Below, piece by piece: positions 6,659 through 9,132 of a stretch of DNA of 9,132 bases. The position numbers and the translations under genes were made by a program. Source of the stretch: an uncultured Flavobacteriales bacterium (lineage in GTDB: Bacteria; Bacteroidota; Bacteroidia; Palsa-965); assembly GCA_946478675.1 (NCBI GenBank), contig CAMLEF010000177.1, positions 1 through 9,132 of the forward strand. Reading direction: 5' to 3'. The stretch's first letter is position 1, and every line of letters starts with the position of its first letter. The notes beneath the pieces are model-generated. The model was not told the origin of the DNA and ran no database searches. It saw nothing but the letters and a program-made list of their open reading frames with translations.

Positions 6659-7822
6659 TTGCCCCGTTTCGCATACCTCACCGCTTCCGATCCCGGCGAT
6701 AAACGCGCATGGTCGGGTATTCATTTTTCCATTCTCCACACGCTGCGCCGGCAGGGATTCGATGTCACGCCGCTAGGTCCGTGGCAACCGGAAATGCAAC
6801 TGCGTATCGGGCGGATGCAATCGTTTCTTTCGCGAAAGCTGACGGGAAAACGCTTCGGCTATTCGCATTCGCTGAAGCTGGCGAAAACCTACGGCCGCTA
6901 TTTTTCCGAAAAGCTGAAGCAAGAAAATTACGACGCCGTCATTGCGGTTGCCGCTTCTGCCGAGCTCGCTTTTCTCGAAACGGATCTTCCTGTTTATTAC
7001 ATCGCCGACGCCACGTTCGCAAACATGACCGGTTACTATTCGTTCTATTCGGAGCTCACGAAACGTTCACTGCAGGAAGGTCACGAAACACAACAGCGCG
7101 CGCTGAAGAAAGCGGCGAAATTGTTTTTTCCTTCCGAATGGGCGGCGCAGTCGGCGGTGAACGATTACGACATTCCTCTTTCGAAAGTGAATGTGCTGCC
7201 GTTCGGCGCCAACCTGGATCATCTTCCGCAAACGGAATTAGCCGTCGGCGATCGCTGCAGGCTGTTGTTCGTCGGCGTGGAATGGGAACGCAAAGGCGGG
7301 CCGTTGGCGCTCGAAACGCTGCGTGAATTGCGCAGAACGGGAACAGACGCATCACTCACGATCGTCGGTTGTTCGCCGAACGTCAACGAAACGGGCGTGA
7401 CCGTGATTCCGTTCCTCGACAAGAATGATCCGCAGCAACGGGAACAGCTGACGCAACTTTTTGCCGCTTCGGATTTCCTGCTGCTGCCGACGCGCGCCGA
7501 ATGCTACGGGATCGTTTTTGCGGAAGCAGCGGCGTACGGCTTGCCCTCGCTGACCTACGACACGGGCGGCGTGCGCGGAGCAGTACGTGAAAACGTCAAC
7601 GGGTTTTTATTTTCAGAAACAGCGTCCGGAAAAGACTTTGCAGAAAAGATCCTGGCGTTGCGTGAAGATCCGCATGCGCTGCTTTCGCTGAAGAAATCCG
7701 CAAGAAGGCTTTATGAAACGGAATTGAACTGGAACAGCTGGGCGCGTCGTTTTGCTGCGACCATCCTTCCGGCTTCACCCGCGGCGCAATTGCAGCAGGC
7801 GGAACAGGAAGCCATTCAGTAA
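6659..7822 (+). CDS. GT4 family glycosyltransferase on the opposite strand
   Basis: This 387-residue protein is a retaining GT-B glycosyltransferase of family 4. Its opening (AYLTASDPGDKRAWSG, 5-20) is typical of a GT4 subgroup that starts only a few residues before this motif. Further marks are YYIADATF at 113-120, FFPSEWAA at 156-163, the PFGAN linker at 181-185, VGVEWERKGG at 205-214 with Arg211-Lys212 as donor-phosphate contacts, and the E-x7-E pair Glu281/Glu289 in ECYGIVFAE, followed by DTGG. It would act in the cytoplasm; its sugar is unknown. The start is TTG at 6659: no in-frame ATG or GTG lies between it and the stop codon at 6635-6637, and only ATT at 6656 competes. It is the only plus-strand gene, divergent from the run on its left and convergent with the GT2 gene on its right, overlapping that gene by 48 bases. 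Confidence 0.9.
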   Translation: MPRFAYLTASDPGDKRAWSGIHFSILHTLRRQGFDVTPLGPWQPEMQLRIGRMQSFLSRKLTGKRFGYSHSLKLAKTYGRYFSEKLKQENYDAVIAVAASAELAFLETDLPVYYIADATFANMTGYYSFYSELTKRSLQEGHETQQRALKKAAKLFFPSEWAAQSAVNDYDIPLSKVNVLPFGANLDHLPQTELAVGDRCRLLFVGVEWERKGGPLALETLRELRRTGTDASLTIVGCSPNVNETGVTVIPFLDKNDPQQREQLTQLFAASDFLLLPTRAECYGIVFAEAAAYGLPSLTYDTGGVRGAVRENVNGFLFSETASGKDFAEKILALREDPHALLSLKKSARRLYETELNWNSWARRFAATILPASPAAQLQQAEQEAIQ

Positions 7823-8758
7823 TTTTCCCGCCAGCTTTTCCAGCGCAGGAAATTCCGCAAACAGTTTTTTCAGCTCATTCAGCGACGATTCATCCGCAGC
7901 TGCGCGTTTGGCTTCATACACGCGCATGCGCAACCAAAGCTGCAGTCGCTTTTTCTCCGCGGAAGAAAGCTGTTTTCGGAACGCTTCATACAACGGCGCA
8001 TGCAGCTGCGCATTCACCATCCGAACGGGATCGAGATACGTGGAAACGTATTTCCGTCCGCCAGCATTCTGCGCCGACATCGATTCGCCGTGCACACGGA
8101 AATCCACGCGCGACTGCAGCACGTGATGCAAGCCGTACTTCGACGCGATTCGCAGCCAGTATTCGAGATCGCACACCTGCTTCAATGACGTATCGAAGTT
8201 CCCGATCGCTTCCACGAGCTTCCGCCGGAACATCACCGTGCTCGGTTCGCCGATGAAATTGATCGTCGGATGTGCCGCTGCGAAAGAAACGATCTGCTGT
8301 GCGCTGAACAGTTGTCCGCCGGGCGCCAAACGATCGAGCGTCAGCACTTCCCGGCGGTAATATAGTTTCGCTTCTTCCGAAGCATTTTCCCCGAACACGT
8401 AATTCCGGTGCGCTGCCAGCAACTGATCTTCCGGGCGTGCCGCTTCCAGCAACAACTCCACCGCGCGCGGCCCCAGCACATCGTCCTGGAAAAGAAATTT
8501 GATCCACTCGCCTTTCGCCAGTTCCAGGCAGCGGTTCCAGTTCCCCGTCAGCCCGAGATTTTTTTCATTGACAAAAACACGCACCCGTTTATCCCGCTGC
8601 GCATATTCGTTCGACAGCGCCACTGTTCCGTCCGAAGAACCGTCATCGACGATCAGCACTTCGCAATCCGCCGTGCAGGCCAGCGCACTCTCCAGGCAAT
8701 CGCGCAACCAGCGTTCGCCGTTGTATGTCGGAATGCAGATGCTGACTTGCGGAATCAT
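7775..8758 (-). CDS. GT2 family glycosyltransferase
   Basis: This 327-residue protein has a GT-A family 2 domain at about residues 4-225. SICIPTYNGERWL opens the fold, DDGSSDGT at 38-45 binds the nucleotide, NEKNLGLTGNWNRCL (64-78) follows, QDD at 91-93 is the DxD-type metal site, GEPSTVMFRRK (170-180) lines the acceptor side, and DLEYWLR at 197-203 carries the likely base region; RVHGES at 221-226 closes the domain. The C-terminal hundred residues are charged and helical-looking, without a clear membrane segment. It should act in the cytoplasm on the same glycan, but the sugar is unknown. The ATG at 8758 is not preceded by a Shine-Dalgarno site; an AT-rich stretch and an octamer hairpin lie upstream. 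Its last 15 codons and stop are antisense to the end of the plus-strand GT4 gene. Confidence 0.92.
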   Translation of the reverse strand: MIPQVSICIPTYNGERWLRDCLESALACTADCEVLIVDDGSSDGTVALSNEYAQRDKRVRVFVNEKNLGLTGNWNRCLELAKGEWIKFLFQDDVLGPRAVELLLEAARPEDQLLAAHRNYVFGENASEEAKLYYRREVLTLDRLAPGGQLFSAQQIVSFAAAHPTINFIGEPSTVMFRRKLVEAIGNFDTSLKQVCDLEYWLRIASKYGLHHVLQSRVDFRVHGESMSAQNAGGRKYVSTYLDPVRMVNAQLHAPLYEAFRKQLSSAEKKRLQLWLRMRVYEAKRAAADESSLNELKKLFAEFPALEKLAGKLLNGFLFRLLQLRRG

Positions 8759-8790
8759 TTACAGGTTTGAAATATATTAAAGCTATTTCT

Positions 8791-8854
8791 CTTTGTGTCT
8801 TCGTGTCTTGGTGGCAAGAATGTTTTTTTGCCACTAAGGCACAAAGACACTAAG
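8791..8854. repeat. Long hairpin of octamers (CTTNGTGN), three per arm
   Basis: The arms 8791-8817 and 8828-8854 (27 bases each, 10-base loop) match at 23 of 27 positions. Each arm is three octamers plus CAA. The left arm reads CTTTGTGT, CTTCGTGT, CTTGGTGG; the right arm, reverse-complemented, reads CTTAGTGT, CTTTGTGC, CTTAGTGG. Three of the four mismatches fall on position 4 of an octamer. It lies in the 146-base gap between the partial gene at the right edge and the GT2 gene, ending 32 bases before that gene's ATG. I recall similar sequences between genes in many environmental bacterial genomes, which suggests a dispersed extragenic palindrome. No T-run follows the stem on either strand. 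Confidence 0.85.
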
Positions 8855-8904
8855 AATGCATTATTACTTTTTGCGAATACCAATTTTACAACTCCTATCG
8901 CCAA

Positions 8905-9132
8905 TCATTTTGCCGTGTCGGTCCAGTGCGTGGCGCCTTGCCGCGCGTGACGAATGTAATAGTTGTTCTCCTCGCCCGGGTCCGCGCTGTTTTCATACCA
9001 GGGCAGGTGACGCGCCACGTAAGGGTTACCCGTACGGAACGCAGGAGCCACCCAAAGAGCGCCATTCGTATACGGACGATACAACGCAAAAGTCGTATCG
9101 ACTTCCGCATTAAAAACGCTGGGCTCCACTTC
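8905..9132 (-). CDS. C-terminal fragment of an unrecognised protein
   Basis: Only the last 75 codons and the TGA stop (8907 to 8905) are inside the window; the reading frame is open to the edge, so the start lies outside. A GTG at 9129 is probably an internal valine, not a start. The fragment is rich in aromatic residues and includes RHLPWYEN, then PGEENNYYIRHA and THW near the end. There is no hydrophobic segment. I have an uncertain memory of RHLPWY-like endings in proteins of Bacteroidota glycan clusters, but cannot assign a family. Same strand and 146 bases from the GT2 gene, so it may belong to the same cluster. Confidence 0.6.
   Translation of the reverse strand, partial: EVEPSVFNAEVDTTFALYRPYTNGALWVAPAFRTGNPYVARHLPWYENSADPGEENNYYIRHARQGATHWTDTAK

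Noticed and set aside
759..8770. Shared AAACCTGT word just before two minus-strand starts (near 771 and 8758)
   Set aside because: Eight bases in two leaders, at different distances from the start codon; chance is an adequate explanation.
8791..8854. Terminator for the partial gene at the right edge
   Set aside because: No T-run follows the stem on the minus strand (it continues AGAAATAG); the T-run lies in the loop and arm. It could still stop transcription by another route, but the sequence does not show this.
8815..8858. AAGAATG direct repeat (8816-8822 and 8852-8858) as a target-site duplication
   Set aside because: The copies lie in the loop and after the right arm, not on both outer sides of the hairpin, so they do not frame an insertion.

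Overview
The window is part of a surface-polysaccharide or glycoconjugate gene cluster, probably from a member of the Bacteroidota. That placement rests on protein style, mostly absent Shine-Dalgarno sites, and a perfect TAnnTTTG box before one start codon; no rRNA or other taxonomic marker is present. Base composition looks close to half G+C throughout and nothing separates one gene from its neighbours by eye. There are no tRNAs, transposases or CRISPR arrays.

Layout. Five minus-strand genes form one directional run, read from right to left: a GT2 glycosyltransferase (6558 to 5635), a GT4 glycosyltransferase (5635 to 4526), a large fusion of a GT4 glycosyltransferase with an O-antigen ligase/polymerase-type membrane protein (4529 to 2055), a PLP-dependent sugar aminotransferase (2058 to 847) and a small PglC-type phosphoglycosyl transferase (771 to 184). 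The first four are chained by stop/start overlaps of 1 or 4 bases (TAATG, GTGA, ATGA), so they are very probably one transcript with coupled translation. The last is separated from the aminotransferase by 75 bases that hold an imperfect hairpin. To the right, a GT4 gene lies on the plus strand (6659 to 7822), transcribed divergently from the run. Its 3' end overlaps by 48 bases the 3' end of another minus-strand GT2 gene (8758 to 7775). The right edge holds the last 75 codons of an unrecognised minus-strand gene.

How the genes may work together (inference). The aminotransferase would make a nucleotide-linked 4-amino sugar. The phosphoglycosyl transferase would load a sugar phosphate onto undecaprenyl phosphate at the cytoplasmic membrane face. 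The glycosyltransferases (five GT domains in all) would extend the lipid-linked glycan, and the ligase/polymerase domain would polymerise it or transfer it on the periplasmic face. The 4,6-dehydratase and acetyltransferase expected for an N-acetylated amino sugar, and a flippase, are not in this window.

Non-coding content. Gaps are short: 1-183, 772-846, 6559-6658 and 8759-8904. Two of them (784-839 and 8791-8854) hold related hairpins built from octamers of the form CTYNGYGN, three per arm, each just upstream of a minus-strand gene. The left gap holds a 29-base exact direct repeat in a degenerate simple-sequence tract. The main oddities are the GT4/ligase fusion and the octamer hairpin pair. 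I see no clear evidence of a wholly new system; the rest resembles an ordinary glycan cluster.
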